DNA of 64,000 nucleotides, from assembly GCF_023023025.1 (NCBI RefSeq), contig NZ_CP095481.1:4526001-4590000 (forward strand), read 5' to 3'. Origin of the DNA: Amycolatopsis sp. WQ 127309. GTDB taxonomy: Bacteria; Actinomycetota; Actinomycetes; Mycobacteriales; Pseudonocardiaceae. Below are positions 1 to 8,361 of the stretch, piece by piece. The notes beneath the pieces were generated by a model that saw nothing but the letters and a program-made list of their open reading frames with translations, searched no databases and was not told the origin of the DNA. Position numbers and translations under genes: made by a program. Each line of letters opens with the position of its first letter. Position 1 is the first letter of the stretch.

Positions 1-159
1 TCCGTGGCCGCCGCGGGTCCCGAGATCGCCGCGCGGTTCGCCCGTGATCCGGCCCTGTTCTCGCCTGACCGGTTCCACCCGTCGTCGGCCGGATACGCCG
101 TGATCGCCGACGCGCTCGCGCCGCACGTGCTTGCCGTTGCGGCCGGCCCCGCGGCCTGA
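1..159 (+). CDS. SGNH/GDSL-family hydrolase, C-terminal fragment
   Basis: Only the last 52 codons lie in the window and the 5' end is outside. The tail holds SPDRFHPSSAGY. This matches the block V region of SGNH esterases, where the catalytic Asp and His sit three residues apart (D24 and H27 of the fragment) before a Gly-Tyr turn and a final helix. Members hydrolyse lipid or sugar esters. Substrate and cellular location cannot be judged from this fragment. The frame has the strong GC3 bias of its neighbours and ends in TGA at 157-159. Confidence 0.7.
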   Translation, partial: SVAAAGPEIAARFARDPALFSPDRFHPSSAGYAVIADALAPHVLAVAAGPAA

Positions 160-334
160 GGCGAGCCCGCGCGTGCGACCGATTCTTCTTTGAGCTATTC
201 GGAATTCTTGTCGCGCGAACGAGAGACGCGGTTGCCGGTACCCTGGGGTAGGCGCTCGCCGTCCGTCTGTAAGCTGTGTGAGGTTCAGCAGAGAGCCGCC
301 CCGAGGTTGGGCGCCCGCTGTCCTTCCCCTTTTG

Positions 335-348
335 TGTACGCCCGTACA
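335..348. promoter_or_regulatory. 14-nt palindrome, possible operator
   Basis: TGTACG-CC-CGTACA is a perfect 6+2+6 inverted repeat about 170 nt upstream of the GAF-ANTAR start. Its size suits a dimeric regulator. The cognate protein is unknown. Confidence 0.3.
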
Positions 349-459
349 TCCACGAAATCCGGCTTTGTGTTCATCGCGCTGGTTCCGCGAGGATAAATTC
401 TGTTTGCCGCTTGCAACTTATCCGCGCCGGCCACGAGTGGTGTCGCGCGACGCCCGCAG

Positions 460-483
460 GTTGCGATTGTGGAGAACGGGTAA
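460..483 (+). promoter_or_regulatory. SigB/SigF-like promoter candidate
   Basis: GTTG, 14 nt, then GGGTAA closely follows the actinobacterial general-stress sigma consensus GTTT-N14-16-GGGTAA. It lies 36 nt upstream of the ATG at 520, a suitable distance for a short leader. The downstream gene is a GAF-ANTAR sensor and the next operon encodes a RsbW-type ATPase domain, which would fit stress control. The assignment rests on motif match alone. Confidence 0.4.
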
Positions 484-519
484 TCGCCCGGAAAGTGCAC
501 CAGGAGGTGGGGGAGATGG

Positions 520-1293
520 ATGACCGGCAGACCTGGAAAGGACCCTGACGCAGGCAGAGCCGATATGGCCGCGGCGGAGGGCGAAATCGGAACGCCTGCC
601 GAGCGGTTCGCGGTGCTGACTCGCGGTTTGCTCGGCTCTGCGACGGTGACGGAAGTGTTCGGGCAGGTGACGGCCGCCGCGGTGGAGCTGGTTCCCGCGG
701 CCGATGCCGCCAGCGTGACACTGCGCGGCCCGGATGGGCAGTTCCACACCCCTGTGGGCACGGATCCCCTGGCCGCCGAGCTGGACCGGGTTCAGTACGG
801 CCTCGACGAGGGCCCGGGTGTGGAGGCCGCTCGGATGCTCGACGCGGGCATCGCCCACAGCGACGACATGCTCGAGGCTTGGCCCAGGTTCGGCCCTGCG
901 GCGGCGGTCCGCGGAGTGACCGCGGTGCTCGCCGCCTCGCTTCAGCTTGCCGCTCAGCCGCTCCGGCTGGCCGGCGCGCTGAACCTCTACACCCGCCGGA
1001 CGGGAGGGTTCGGAGCCGGCGCGCGGGACACGGCCCTGCTGCTGGTGACCCACGCGTCGCTCGCCGTCGCGCGGACCCAGGCGGCCGCGTGGAGCGAGCT
1101 CCAGATCATCCATCTCCAGCGGGCGCTCGACGGTCGTGACGTGATCGGGCAGGCCAAGGGCATCCTCATGCAGCAACGCGGCCTGAGCGCGGACGAAGCC
1201 TTCGATCTGCTGCGGCGCACGTCGCAGAGGCTCAACGTCAAACTGGCCACGCTCGCCGCCACCGTCGCCGCCCGGCAGGCCGACCAGGCTTGA
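520..1293 (+). CDS. GAF and ANTAR domain regulator
   Basis: This 257-aa protein has a GAF-type sensor at about residues 35-165 and a C-terminal ANTAR domain at about 193-250 (Q-A-K-G-I-L-M within a three-helix stretch). ANTAR domains bind paired hairpins in nascent RNA and act as antiterminators. GAF domains sense small ligands or redox state. It is therefore a predicted cytoplasmic one-component antiterminator. The ATG at 520 has an AGGAGG site at 502-507. An overlapping ATG at 516 is out of frame. It is transcribed alone, convergent with the next operon. Confidence 0.85.
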   Translation: MTGRPGKDPDAGRADMAAAEGEIGTPAERFAVLTRGLLGSATVTEVFGQVTAAAVELVPAADAASVTLRGPDGQFHTPVGTDPLAAELDRVQYGLDEGPGVEAARMLDAGIAHSDDMLEAWPRFGPAAAVRGVTAVLAASLQLAAQPLRLAGALNLYTRRTGGFGAGARDTALLLVTHASLAVARTQAAAWSELQIIHLQRALDGRDVIGQAKGILMQQRGLSADEAFDLLRRTSQRLNVKLATLAATVAARQADQA

Positions 1294-1296
1294 CCG

Positions 1297-1313
1297 GATC
1301 CTTCGGATCGATC
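1297..1313. terminator. Weak hairpin between convergent genes
   Basis: GATCC-TTC-GGATC forms a short stem in the 24-nt gap between the ANTAR gene and the convergent hydrolase-ATPase gene. It is short for a terminator and lacks a T run. Confidence 0.25.
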
Positions 1314-1317
1314 CTGA

Positions 1318-2691
1318 TCAGTGGACGTGATCGGGTTCGTGTGCGCGCGGAAGCTCGATCTCGGCCCACACGGTCTTGCCGGTGGCGCGTTGCCGTTGCC
1401 CCCAAGACGCGCTGATCGCGGCGACCAGCGTGAGCCCGTGTCCGCCGGTGGTCGACGGAGGTCGCGGGCAGGCGGAGTCGAGACAGGTGTCGTCGACCTC
1501 GACGCACAGCCAGCCGGGTTTGCGCAGCAGCCGGATCTGGCGCGGTGGTTCGCCGTGCCGAAGGGCGTTCGACGTCAGTTCGCCGACCACCGTGAGCACG
1601 TCGAGCCGTTGGTCCTCAGGTAGGTCCTGCACCACCCGGGCGGCCCAGGTGCGCACCGTCGCCAGCTCCCGGAGGTCGTCGGCGACCTCCAGGGCGATCA
1701 CCCGCAGCCGGTCGTCGACCGGAGCCGTCCGCTGTTCGGTCGACCCCGCCATTTGCGGGTGAAGCGATGATCTCGGGCCGTGGTGGCCGGCTGCCGAAAG
1801 GGCGAGCGTTTTCCCGCCCGGTGCCGGGGAATCCCAGGCGGCGACGTACGGGGCGGAACCCAAGGGTTCGTCGGTGAAGAAGCGGGTGGCCAGATCGGCG
1901 ACGTCGGCCGCGCGCTCGAGGACGACCCAGTGGTCGGAATCCTTGATGGTGAGGAACCGGCTGCCCGCGATCGTGGCCGCGAACTCGCGCTGCAGCGCGG
2001 GGGCGGTGATCGAGTCGTGCTCGCCGGTGAACACCAGCGCCGGTACCCCGGTCAGACCGCCGTCGAACGCCGGGCCGCTGATCAGCGAGCGGCGCAGCGA
2101 GTCCATCACGTGAGGCACCTGGACGGCGACGTGGAGCATCGACCGCCTGACGTACCGGTACACGAGGGAACGTCGCGGGATGTGGCGGTCCTCGTCGAGA
2201 CACAGCTGCATCCGCGCGGCCACCGTGGCGAAGGCTTCGACGTCGCCGTTCTCGAGGTGCTCGGCGGCCTGACGCAACGATGCGCGCTGCGCCGCGCCGG
2301 TGTGCGAGACCACTCCGCCCAGGGCCAGCCGCGCGATCCGGTGCGGGTTGCGCCGAGCACAGCCGAAGGCGAGCTCCGCACCGTAGGAATAGCCGAACAG
2401 GTTGACCCGGGGAACGTCGAGGTCGTCGATGATCCGGTCGATCGCGGTGGCCATGAACTCGGTGCCGGCCCCGGGCGGCAACGGATCCGACTCTCCCATT
2501 CCGGGGAGATCGGCGGTCACCAGGCTGGCCACCGGGGTGATCCGGTCCTCCATGTGGGGCCAGCCGTTGCTGCCCTGGAACCCGCCGCCGATCACGATCA
2601 CCGGTTCGGTCCGGGGGCTGGGCCGGCGGAGGATCCGGTAGCTGAACCGGGTCCGGCCGACGGCCAGCGCGCGGACGACTTCCTCGTGCAT
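1318..2691 (-). CDS. Alpha/beta-hydrolase fused to RsbW-type HATPase domain
   Basis: The 457-aa protein joins two modules in one uninterrupted frame. Residues 1-275 are an alpha/beta-hydrolase with GYSYG (Ser102), a probable acid in GEHD (Asp226) and a His in DSDHW (His254). Residues 330-450 match the HATPase_c_2 family of anti-sigma kinases: N-box VGELTSNALRHG (E371, N375), an Asp400 loop and the G-box GGHGL at 416-420. A low-complexity linker of about 50 residues connects them. The ATG at 2691 is preferred because it follows the KS stop by 37 nt, while the longer frame would run into KS. It is probably cotranscribed with ACP and KS. A role in offloading or hydrolysing the KS product, coupled to partner switching, is inference only. 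Confidence 0.75.
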   Translation of the reverse strand: MHEEVVRALAVGRTRFSYRILRRPSPRTEPVIVIGGGFQGSNGWPHMEDRITPVASLVTADLPGMGESDPLPPGAGTEFMATAIDRIIDDLDVPRVNLFGYSYGAELAFGCARRNPHRIARLALGGVVSHTGAAQRASLRQAAEHLENGDVEAFATVAARMQLCLDEDRHIPRRSLVYRYVRRSMLHVAVQVPHVMDSLRRSLISGPAFDGGLTGVPALVFTGEHDSITAPALQREFAATIAGSRFLTIKDSDHWVVLERAADVADLATRFFTDEPLGSAPYVAAWDSPAPGGKTLALSAAGHHGPRSSLHPQMAGSTEQRTAPVDDRLRVIALEVADDLRELATVRTWAARVVQDLPEDQRLDVLTVVGELTSNALRHGEPPRQIRLLRKPGWLCVEVDDTCLDSACPRPPSTTGGHGLTLVAAISASWGQRQRATGKTVWAEIELPRAHEPDHVH

Positions 2692-2728
2692 GCTCAACTT
2701 TCTGCTCCGAAACGGTGTCGAGCCCGGC

Positions 2729-3976
2729 TCAGCAGCTCTTCGTGAGGACGAGGGCGGCGTTGTGGCCACCGAAGCCCATCGACGTCTTGACCGCGCAGCC
2801 GAAGCCGGCGACCCGGGCTTCCTTGGCGACCACGTCGATCGGGATCCGGATGTCCCGGGTCCGGAGGTTCGCCGTGGCCGGCACCAGCTGGTGCTCCAGG
2901 GCCAGGACGGTCAACGCGGTCTCGATGCCACCCGCCGCGCCGAGCGCGTGGCCGGTCATGGCCTTGGTCGAGGTCACCAGCGGCCGGTCGCCGAGGACCC
3001 GGTGCAGCATGGTGGCCTCGATGAGGTCGTTCATCACGGTGGACGTGCCGTGGGCGTTGACGTGGCCGACGTCGGCCGGAGCCACGTCCGCGTCGTCCAG
3101 CGCGGTCCGCAGCGCTCGCTCGATCCCGTTGCCGTCGGGATCCGGCGCCACCGCCGCGTAGGCGTCGCTGGAAGCGCCGTAGCCCGCGACTCCCGCCCGG
3201 ATCCGGGCACCCCGCGCGGCCGCGTGCTCGGGCCGCTCCAGGACGAGCAGACCGGCGCCCTCGCCGACGACGAAACCGTCGCGGTCGGCGTCGAACGGAC
3301 GGCACGCCGCCGAAGGGTCGTCCCGGCGCGTGGACACCGCGCGCATCTGGCAGGCGCTGGCGATCAGCAGCCGCGAGCACACGGACTCGGCGCCACCGGC
3401 GATGACGACGTCGCACGCGCCGGACCGCAGCAGCTGCAGGGCGGTGCCGATCGCGACCGTGCCGGAAGAGCACGCGGTGGAGACGCTCAGGCTCGGGCCC
3501 CGGGCGCCGAGGTCCATGCAGACGCTGCTGGCGGCGCTGTTCACCGTCGTCATCGGCGCGAGCTTCGGCGAGACCCGGCGGGCGCCCTTCTCCGCGAGCA
3601 CCGTGCTTTGCCGGTCGTAGAAGGGAAGGCCGCCGTGGGCCGACCCGATGACCACCGCGACCCGGTCCGTCTCCCACACCGAGGTGTCGAGCCCCGCGTC
3701 CGCCACCGCTTCCCGGGCGGCGATCACCGCGAGCTGGGAGAACCGGTCCATCATCCGCATGGCCGGCACACCCAGGAGGCTCTTGGTGTCGAGGTCGTCG
3801 ACGGTGTACATGAAATCGCACGGCAGACCGGAAAGCTCGTCCTGACGGTGGACGCCTTTGACGGCACCATGACCGGTCACACCGCGCCAGGCGGCCTCGA
3901 CGCCGACGCCTGCCGCGGTGACGAGGCCCAGGCCCGTCACCGCCGCGGTGAGCCGGTTCCGGGAACGCGCGGTCAC
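2729..3976 (-). CDS. Beta-ketoacyl synthase (FabF / type II KS-alpha like)
   Basis: This 415-aa condensing enzyme has the complete catalytic set: Cys169 in STACSSG, His309 in NAHGTST and His343 in MTGHALGAAGG. It performs decarboxylative Claisen condensation on ACP-bound substrates in the cytoplasm. The GTG start at 3976 overlaps the ACP stop as GTGA, so the two are translationally coupled. An open frame continues upstream to 4243 but only as a shadow of the ACP gene. No chain-length factor, ketoreductase, cyclase or acyltransferase lies in the window, so it is either a specialised FAS-like pair or the remnant of a type II polyketide locus. Confidence 0.88.
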   Translation of the reverse strand: MTARSRNRLTAAVTGLGLVTAAGVGVEAAWRGVTGHGAVKGVHRQDELSGLPCDFMYTVDDLDTKSLLGVPAMRMMDRFSQLAVIAAREAVADAGLDTSVWETDRVAVVIGSAHGGLPFYDRQSTVLAEKGARRVSPKLAPMTTVNSAASSVCMDLGARGPSLSVSTACSSGTVAIGTALQLLRSGACDVVIAGGAESVCSRLLIASACQMRAVSTRRDDPSAACRPFDADRDGFVVGEGAGLLVLERPEHAAARGARIRAGVAGYGASSDAYAAVAPDPDGNGIERALRTALDDADVAPADVGHVNAHGTSTVMNDLIEATMLHRVLGDRPLVTSTKAMTGHALGAAGGIETALTVLALEHQLVPATANLRTRDIRIPIDVVAKEARVAGFGCAVKTSMGFGGHNAALVLTKSC

Positions 3977-4224
3977 GCCGCGAGTTTCTCGTCGACGGCC
4001 GTCGCGAGCTGCCCGACGGTCTCCCGTGAGGTCAACCGGATGTCCTCCAGGTCGATGCGCAGGTGTTCCTCGAGCAGCACGCGCAGTTCTTCCAGGGCGA
4101 GGGAATCCATGCCCAGCTCCCGGAGTGCGACGTCGGGCCGGACGTCGACGGACTCGATGCCGAAGTTCTCGGTGAGGAGGGTGGCGATCTCTTCTGTGGC
4201 GGTCACTGTGGTTCCGGCTCCCAT
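3973..4224 (-). CDS. Acyl carrier protein
   Basis: The 83-aa acidic protein has the phosphopantetheine attachment motif GMDSLAL with Ser41, and the length and helix pattern of a stand-alone ACP. It shuttles acyl intermediates to the coupled ketosynthase. The ATG at 4224 is used here; a GTG seven codons in is a possible alternative with a GGGAG about 11 nt upstream. It is first in the ACP-KS-hydrolase operon. The roughly 240 nt upstream should hold the promoter. Confidence 0.9.
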   Translation of the reverse strand: MGAGTTVTATEEIATLLTENFGIESVDVRPDVALRELGMDSLALEELRVLLEEHLRIDLEDIRLTSRETVGQLATAVDEKLAA

Positions 4225-4460
4225 TCGATCTTCGGGCGATCACACCTGTCTGTGGCCGCGAAGCGGCGCATCAGGAGATGCCCGCGAGTCACCCTTTATA
4301 CGTGGCTCCTGCGGGAATTCGGCTTTCTTAGCCGGATGGAGTGAGAACCCGAATCGGACAGGCTGGTCGAACGCCCACGTCACAGGCTCGGCGCGGATTC
4401 CTCGGTATCTCGATCGGGTGGACGTTGTCGATCAACGCCGTCAGGAATCACCTGGTTCTG

Positions 4461-4676
4461 TTATTGCTCACATCGCGCGGGAGCGCGTTTACCACTGCGT
4501 GGAGTGGTGCCGACGCGCAGGACGATCTCCAGCAGCGCGCCTTGTTCCTCGGCGCTGACCCGCCCGTAGCCGGGTGAGGCGACGACGACGCGGCGCAGGT
4601 CGTCCGGGTCGGCGGTGCCGGTGTCGAACCCGGCCACCCCGGACACGTCGATCGGTCCTCGGCTCTGCGTCTCCAC
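4461..4676 (-). CDS. Small hypothetical protein (71 aa)
   Basis: No family was recognised. The frame has strong GC3 bias through most of its length and begins at a GTG with GGGAG 8 nt upstream. The sequence is acidic in the middle (TADPDDLRR) and basic at the end (GKRAPARCEQ). The same frame stays open without an ATG back to a stop near 4737, and the upstream residues still look protein-like (GSATIEPGEH). It could therefore be the 3' end of a decayed longer gene. Confidence 0.45.
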   Translation of the reverse strand: METQSRGPIDVSGVAGFDTGTADPDDLRRVVVASPGYGRVSAEEQGALLEIVLRVGTTPRSGKRAPARCEQ

Positions 4677-4809
4677 CCGATGTTCTCCCGGTTCGATCGT
4701 GGCCGACCCGTCGCTCCGGGTCGTGGTCCACGTTCGTCATCGCTCCGGTTTTCCCGGTGTTACCCGTCCGCTCCGGGTTCGCTCGACGCGGTGATCAGGA
4801 CGCTGTCCG

Positions 4810-5751
4810 TCAAGGACAATGCGCCTGTCCGGGACAGCTGCGGAGGAGTTCGACGACCGGTGCTTCCGGGATGCCCCGGTCCGGCCCGGGCATCCCACGC
4901 GGCCAGTCGATGGACAGGGAGACGGCGGCGGAGTTGTTGCCGTAGTCCTTCTCGGTCAGGGTCCGGTCCGCGTTGACGGTGTTCACCAGTTCGTACGTCC
5001 CCGACGGCACGTGGGTGATGTCCAGCCACTGGTAGTCGACGTCGTACTTGTAGTCGTCACCGGCGCCGACCGAGATGCCTTCGGTCACGTCGAGGGCCGT
5101 CGGCTCGTGGTGGCGGCAGGTGTTCGCCCGGAGCCGTTCGGCGAGCTGCGCGTCCGGGCCCGCGTCGCCCGGCACGTGCGCCAGGCGGTCGATGTCCGCC
5201 ACCGGAAACCGGTCGCCGAGGCAGAAGCCGTTCTTCCGGTCGGTGACGACGACCTTGCCCTGGCTCGACACCAGCGTGAAGTGCTCGAAGTTCATCAGGT
5301 GCCAGTGCTGGTGCGCCATGGCCGGTTCGTAGTAGGTGAAGGCCCGGGTGGCCCGCTGGGCGGACGCGTAGTCCGGCGGTATCCATCCGTCCGCCGCGGT
5401 GCGCAGCGCCTGGCGGACGGTCATGGTGTCCTGCTTCACGCTGTCCCGGTGACCGTAGAGCAGCAACGGCCCGTCGCCGATGTTCTCCTCCGAGCTGGTG
5501 AAGCGCAGCCGTACGGCTTTCGCCGCGGTCTCGCCGACGCACCGGCCGTTGGGCGCGCCGGGATCGATCACCGGGCACACGTCCCAGGCACGGCAGTGCA
5601 CGGGATCGCCGGAATCCCCGCCGGCGCACCCGGGCGGGGCCTGGCGGAGATCCGGGAGGAGCAGATTCGATGCCGCGTCCGCGCGAGGCGCCGACGCGGT
5701 GACGGTGGTCAGGAGCGCCACCGCTGCCAGCGCCACGTACTTCTTGAACAA
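4810..5751 (-). CDS. Secreted lysyl-oxidase-like copper protein
   Basis: The 313-aa protein starts with a signal peptide (cleavage near ADA-A at residue 27). It carries the lysyl oxidase copper site as HQHWHLMNFEH, with His147, His149, His151 and His157. Later segments (NGFCLGD, and GTYELVNTVN followed by YGNNSA) follow the same family. Bacterial members are extracellular and presumed to oxidise amines to aldehydes. Several Cys pairs (42/53, 59/71) suggest disulfides. The quinone cofactor residues cannot be assigned by eye. It is a single gene divergent from the epimerase gene. Confidence 0.8.
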   Translation of the reverse strand: MFKKYVALAAVALLTTVTASAPRADAASNLLLPDLRQAPPGCAGGDSGDPVHCRAWDVCPVIDPGAPNGRCVGETAAKAVRLRFTSSEENIGDGPLLLYGHRDSVKQDTMTVRQALRTAADGWIPPDYASAQRATRAFTYYEPAMAHQHWHLMNFEHFTLVSSQGKVVVTDRKNGFCLGDRFPVADIDRLAHVPGDAGPDAQLAERLRANTCRHHEPTALDVTEGISVGAGDDYKYDVDYQWLDITHVPSGTYELVNTVNADRTLTEKDYGNNSAAVSLSIDWPRGMPGPDRGIPEAPVVELLRSCPGQAHCP

Positions 5752-5913
5752 GTGCTGGACCGTTCCGTCGGCTGTTTCCGGCAGGCTATCCCAAGTGGAC
5801 GGCGATATTCCGTTGCGTACGAAGAAAATGTCTACCCGATGGGCTGATCCGGCATCGATGGCTCACGTCCGGTGAGTAGCGTGCGTGCGAACATCCGCCG
5901 AAGGGACCCCAGC

Positions 5914-7068
5914 ATGTCGACCACCGCGGACGTCCGCGAAGTTCTCCCGGGTTCCCTCGGCCCGCCGCGGCCGGCCGTGGTCAGCGGTGTCACGCTGGTG
6001 TGCGGCACCCGCCCCGAGCTCATCAAGCTGGCCCCGCTGATCCGGCACCTCGGCGACGAGTGCGCGGTCGTCTACACCGGACAGCACTACGACCGGTCGC
6101 TGTACTCGCCGATCCGCGCGGATTTCCCGCCGACGAAACGGTTCCACGAGCTCGGCGTCGGAGCCGCCAGCCGGGGGGTGCAGCTCGGCCGGGCGGTCAG
6201 CGCGGTCGACGAGATCCTGGCGGCCCACCCGGGGCGGGTGGTGCTCGTCCAGGGGGACACGACCTCCGCGCTCGCCGGCGCGCTGGCGGCCAACGCGCAC
6301 GGGCTCCCGCTGGTCCACGTCGAGGCCGGACTGCGCAGTCACGACCGGGCGATGCCCGAGGAGCACAACCGGATCCTGATCGATCACCTGGCGGACCTCT
6401 GTTGTGCGCCGACCGAGCTCAACCGCCGCAACCTCCTGGCCGAGACCATTCCGGCCGAGCGGATCGCCGTCACCGGCAACACCGTGGTCGAAGCACTGCG
6501 GACGGCCCTTCCGCGCGCCCGGGAACGGACCGCCGTCCTGGCCGGCCACCGGCTCGTGCGGGACACCTACGTCCTCGCCACCGTGCACCGTCCGGAGAAC
6601 GTCGACGATCCCGTTCTGCTGGCGGTGATCCTGCGCGAACTCGCCGCTTTGCCGCTGCCCGTGGTGTTCCCGCTGCACCCGCGCACGGCCAAGAGCGTGG
6701 ACCGGTTCGGGCTGACCCGGCTCCTGGAACCGCTGGTCGTGCTCGAACCCCAGGCTTACCCGGCGTTCCTCGCGCTGGCCGCCGAAGCCGCGGTGATCGT
6801 CTCCGACTCCGGTGGCATCCAGGAGGAGGCGAGCGTGCTCAAGCGGCCGGTGGTGGTGGTGCGGCGGAGCACCGAGCGGCCCGAGATCGCGGGGACGTTC
6901 GGTGTGCTGGTTCCCCCCGGCCCCCGGATCGGTTCCGCGGTCGCGGCGTGGCTGGACGACGTGGCGGCCCACCGCGACCGCCTGCGGCACATCCCGTCGC
7001 CGTACGGGGACGGGGCGGCTTGTCACCGGATCGCCGAGGCCCTCGAGGTGATGTTCCCGCTGGGCTGA
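5914..7068 (+). CDS. wecB: UDP-N-acetylglucosamine 2-epimerase (non-hydrolysing)
   Basis: The 384-aa enzyme shows the WecB/MnaA signatures: CGTRPELIKLAPLI, VQGDTTSA, HVEAGLRS, PEEHNR, VHRPENVDD and SDSGGIQEEA. It interconverts UDP-GlcNAc and UDP-ManNAc in the cytoplasm, supplying a ManNAc-type precursor. The ATG at 5914 is preferred over 5872 because AAGGGA lies 7 nt before it. It is first of the polysaccharide genes in map order. Its 3' end overlaps the convergent oxidoreductase by 46 nt. Confidence 0.9.
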   Translation: MSTTADVREVLPGSLGPPRPAVVSGVTLVCGTRPELIKLAPLIRHLGDECAVVYTGQHYDRSLYSPIRADFPPTKRFHELGVGAASRGVQLGRAVSAVDEILAAHPGRVVLVQGDTTSALAGALAANAHGLPLVHVEAGLRSHDRAMPEEHNRILIDHLADLCCAPTELNRRNLLAETIPAERIAVTGNTVVEALRTALPRARERTAVLAGHRLVRDTYVLATVHRPENVDDPVLLAVILRELAALPLPVVFPLHPRTAKSVDRFGLTRLLEPLVVLEPQAYPAFLALAAEAAVIVSDSGGIQEEASVLKRPVVVVRRSTERPEIAGTFGVLVPPGPRIGSAVAAWLDDVAAHRDRLRHIPSPYGDGAACHRIAEALEVMFPLG

Positions 7069-8354
7069 ACGAAACCGTCCGTCACCTGGTTCGCGAGCGT
7101 GACGCTCGAGTTCCAGCTCGTCACGTCCGGGTAGACGTGTGCCGTGGTCGCCAGCAGCAGGTTCGTGCCGTCCACCGCGACGGGGGGTTGCCGCGCGAGG
7201 TAGCCCAAGGGGTACACCGGCTCGACGAACGGTGCCTTGAACACCCGCACGTCCTCGATGTCGTCCGCGCGGAGCTCGGGGTACAGGCCCATCAGCTGCG
7301 CGGTCCACCGAGTGGCGATCGCGGCGTCTTCCTCGCGGTAGAGCCGTGACTCCCGGCCGGTGTACCGCATCACGTAGGTGAGGTGGGAGCCGCCGTAGGC
7401 TTCGGGACCGGCGAGCGCGGACATTTCGACGACGCCGTCGAACTCCGTACCGGAGTGCAGCACCGGTGTCCAGTAGTGCCCGGTCAGCGGACGGCGGAGG
7501 AAGAACGCGGCGGTGACCACTCCCTGGTAGGGCAGGTCGGTCCGCGGCAGGCGGGCCGCGAGTTCCTCGTCGGCGAGCCGTCGCAGCAGCGGCAGCGGCA
7601 CGGTCGACACGACCTGCGTGACGTCGAGCACCTCGCCGTCGGCGACGGTGAGGGAGCAGCCTTCGGCGGTGCTGCTCAGCCGGTGGACCGGCGCGCGGGT
7701 GCGGACGACCCCGCCCGCGCCCTCGATCGACGCGCGCAACGCGTCGATGACGGCCTTGTAGCCGCCGGCCGGGTAGCCGCGGGTCGCGACGTTGCGTTCC
7801 CGGCCGAGCCGTTGCCACAGGTACAGCGCGGGGACGTCGCCGAAGGAGGCACCGAACTTCGAGCCGAACATCGGCGCGAAGAGCTGCTCCCAGACGTCGT
7901 CCCCGTACAGCCCGCGCAGCCAGTCCTCGGTGCGGAGCTCGTCGAGGTCACGTCCCCGGCCCAGCCGGCGCAGCAGTACCGAGACCACGCCGAAGCGCAC
8001 CCGGTCGCGGAGCCGGAGCGGGGTGAACCGCAGCAGGTCGAGGGCCGAGTTGAACCGGTGCCGCCGGCCGTCGACGATCATGCCCATCGTCGTTTTCCGC
8101 CACCGCACGGAGTCCTTCAGGTTCAGCTCGTCCAGCAGCCGCAGGAGGCTCGTGTCGGTGGGCATCACGCAGTGGTAGAACCGCTCGATCCACTGGTCCC
8201 CGTGCGGGAAGAACGTGCCGAGGCCGCCGAGCTGGTCACCGGCCTCCAGCAGGGTCACCCGGATGCCGTCGCGGGCGAGCCGGTGGGCGGCGGCGAGGCC
8301 GCAGATGCCGCCGCCGATCACCGCGACGTGCGGTCGAAGGGTCGAGGAAGTCAC
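7023..8354 (-). CDS. FAD-dependent amine-oxidase/protoporphyrinogen-oxidase-like oxidoreductase
   Basis: The 443-aa flavoprotein has an N-terminal dinucleotide fold (VIGGGICGLAAAHRLA, residues 10-25) and a glutamate at the end of strand 2 (LLEAGDQLGG). Its overall layout is that of the COG1232 family. Relatives occur in surface-polysaccharide clusters, where some act on lipid-linked or nucleotide sugars. The substrate is not evident. It begins 7 nt after the stop of the GT2 gene, so the two form an operon. The 46-nt convergent overlap with the epimerase may produce antisense transcripts. Confidence 0.8.
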   Translation of the reverse strand: MTSSTLRPHVAVIGGGICGLAAAHRLARDGIRVTLLEAGDQLGGLGTFFPHGDQWIERFYHCVMPTDTSLLRLLDELNLKDSVRWRKTTMGMIVDGRRHRFNSALDLLRFTPLRLRDRVRFGVVSVLLRRLGRGRDLDELRTEDWLRGLYGDDVWEQLFAPMFGSKFGASFGDVPALYLWQRLGRERNVATRGYPAGGYKAVIDALRASIEGAGGVVRTRAPVHRLSSTAEGCSLTVADGEVLDVTQVVSTVPLPLLRRLADEELAARLPRTDLPYQGVVTAAFFLRRPLTGHYWTPVLHSGTEFDGVVEMSALAGPEAYGGSHLTYVMRYTGRESRLYREEDAAIATRWTAQLMGLYPELRADDIEDVRVFKAPFVEPVYPLGYLARQPPVAVDGTNLLLATTAHVYPDVTSWNSSVTLANQVTDGFVQPSGNITSRASAIR

Positions 8355-8361
8355 CGACGTG

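Larger units (their letters stand above)
160..519. other. 360-nt intergenic region upstream of the ANTAR gene
   Basis: No open frame here has convincing codon bias on either strand. It contains a 14-nt palindrome (335-348), a SigB-like promoter match (460-483) and the ribosome binding site of the next gene. An AT-richer patch lies at about 385-420. Confidence 0.6.

Noticed and set aside
160..520. Small frames at 190-396 and 278-523
   Set aside because: No codon bias or ribosome binding site; this is the regulatory region of the ANTAR gene.
2690..4558. 622-codon open frame on the plus strand opposite ACP and KS
   Set aside because: It is a high-GC antisense shadow: no family motif, Arg/Gly-rich composition, and both opposite genes have intact active sites.
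5863..7818. 651-codon frame on the minus strand across the epimerase
   Set aside because: Its first half is Arg/Pro-rich low-complexity sequence, and it crosses two well-supported genes.
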